A program made the position numbers and the translations under genes. Positions 7,138-7,323 of a stretch of 7,323 nt of DNA are shown in pieces. Source of the stretch: Bryobacterales bacterium. Its GTDB lineage: Bacteria > Acidobacteriota > Terriglobia > Bryobacterales > Bryobacteraceae. The stretch is from assembly GCA_025353235.1 (NCBI GenBank), contig JANXQZ010000706.1, positions 1 to 7,323 of the forward strand, given 5' to 3'. The number at the start of each line of letters is the position of its first letter. The first letter of the stretch is position 1. A model generated the notes under the pieces. The model searched no databases and was not told the origin of the DNA. It saw nothing but the letters and a program-made list of their open reading frames with translations.

Positions 7138-7323
7138 GTGACCGTGAGCGAGCCGGCCTGTGAGAAAAATACCATTGGCTTGCCTTCCGCAGACTACGGT
7201 AAGATCGCAGCGTCTGCTTGCCCGATAAGGCTTTTCAAGTCCAAACAGCTGTGGGCTGATTGGCTGGAAGAGAATCATCGCACAAGCGCTGGCCTGTGGC
7301 TTCGGCTCGCGAAGAAAGACTCG
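7138..7323 (+). CDS. YdeI/OmpD-associated family protein, N-terminal fragment (cut by window edge)
   Basis: The frame is open from directly after the permease stop to the right edge. From about 7231 it encodes LFKSKQLWADWLEENH, followed by TSAGLWLRLAKK. This matches the conserved N-terminal block of the YdeI/OmpD-associated family (small cytoplasmic proteins of poorly known function, sometimes linked to peptide or bacteriocin resistance). No ATG occurs upstream in this frame. Possible starts are GTG at 7138, GTG at 7144 or TTG at 7180; the last would leave a 17-residue lead that suits the family, and none has a clear Shine-Dalgarno. The frame is the same as that of the permease, whose TAG ends at 7128. 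The annotated start is the longest option and is uncertain; the family call is fairly good despite the short fragment. Confidence 0.68.
   Translation, partial: MTVSEPACEKNTIGLPSADYGKIAASACPIRLFKSKQLWADWLEENHRTSAGLWLRLAKKDS

Noticed and set aside
7131..7170. Possible hairpin terminator after the permease (ACAG...CTGT arms followed by GAGAAAAAT)
   Set aside because: The arms pair imperfectly, the loop is long and there is no T-run on either strand. It also overlaps the likely start of the YdeI-family gene.

Overview
The window reads as chromosomal DNA of a moderately GC-rich bacterium, most likely an Acidobacteriota member related to Candidatus Solibacter/Bryobacter. The strongest pointer is the 813-residue MacB/FtsX-type permease with two fused permease halves and no ATPase partner. 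This is the 'acidobacterial duplicated orphan permease' (ADOP) architecture, which is massively expanded in that phylum. The secreted PHP-type protein and the scarcity of Shine-Dalgarno sequences fit the same picture. The assignment rests on recognised sequence features, not on a search.

Layout, left to right. Positions 1-1959 (minus) hold an exported protein with an N-terminal signal peptide and a C-terminal PHP-like metal-binding domain; its C-terminus lies beyond the left edge. A 69-bp divergent gap separates it from a plus-strand AAA+ ATPase with an N-terminal winged-helix-like region (about 2029-3288). A 75-bp gap follows that contains a good match to the Ada operator (AAT-N6-GCAA, 3308-3320). 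Next comes ada (3364-4470), the suicidal DNA-methyl acceptor and transcription activator of the adaptive response to alkylation. Convergent to ada is a tRNA-Thr(CGT) gene on the minus strand (4478-4553) with an encoded CCA end and a plausible sigma70-type promoter. A 133-bp spacer (4554-4686) carries that promoter, a 15-bp palindrome and the ribosome-binding site of the ADOP permease (4687-7128). The right edge holds the first part of a YdeI/OmpD-associated-family gene (from about 7138) with no ATG start.

The genes do not form one obvious pathway. This looks like an ordinary chromosomal stretch of independently transcribed units. The one functional circuit visible in the sequence is ada with its own putative operator, suggesting autoregulation as in Escherichia coli. 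I found no insertion sequence, CRISPR array, phage gene or toxin-antitoxin pair, and no clear candidate for a new multi-gene system. The least understood items are the exported PHP-like protein, whose fourth metal motif is atypical, and the winged-helix AAA+ ATPase, which has no partner here.
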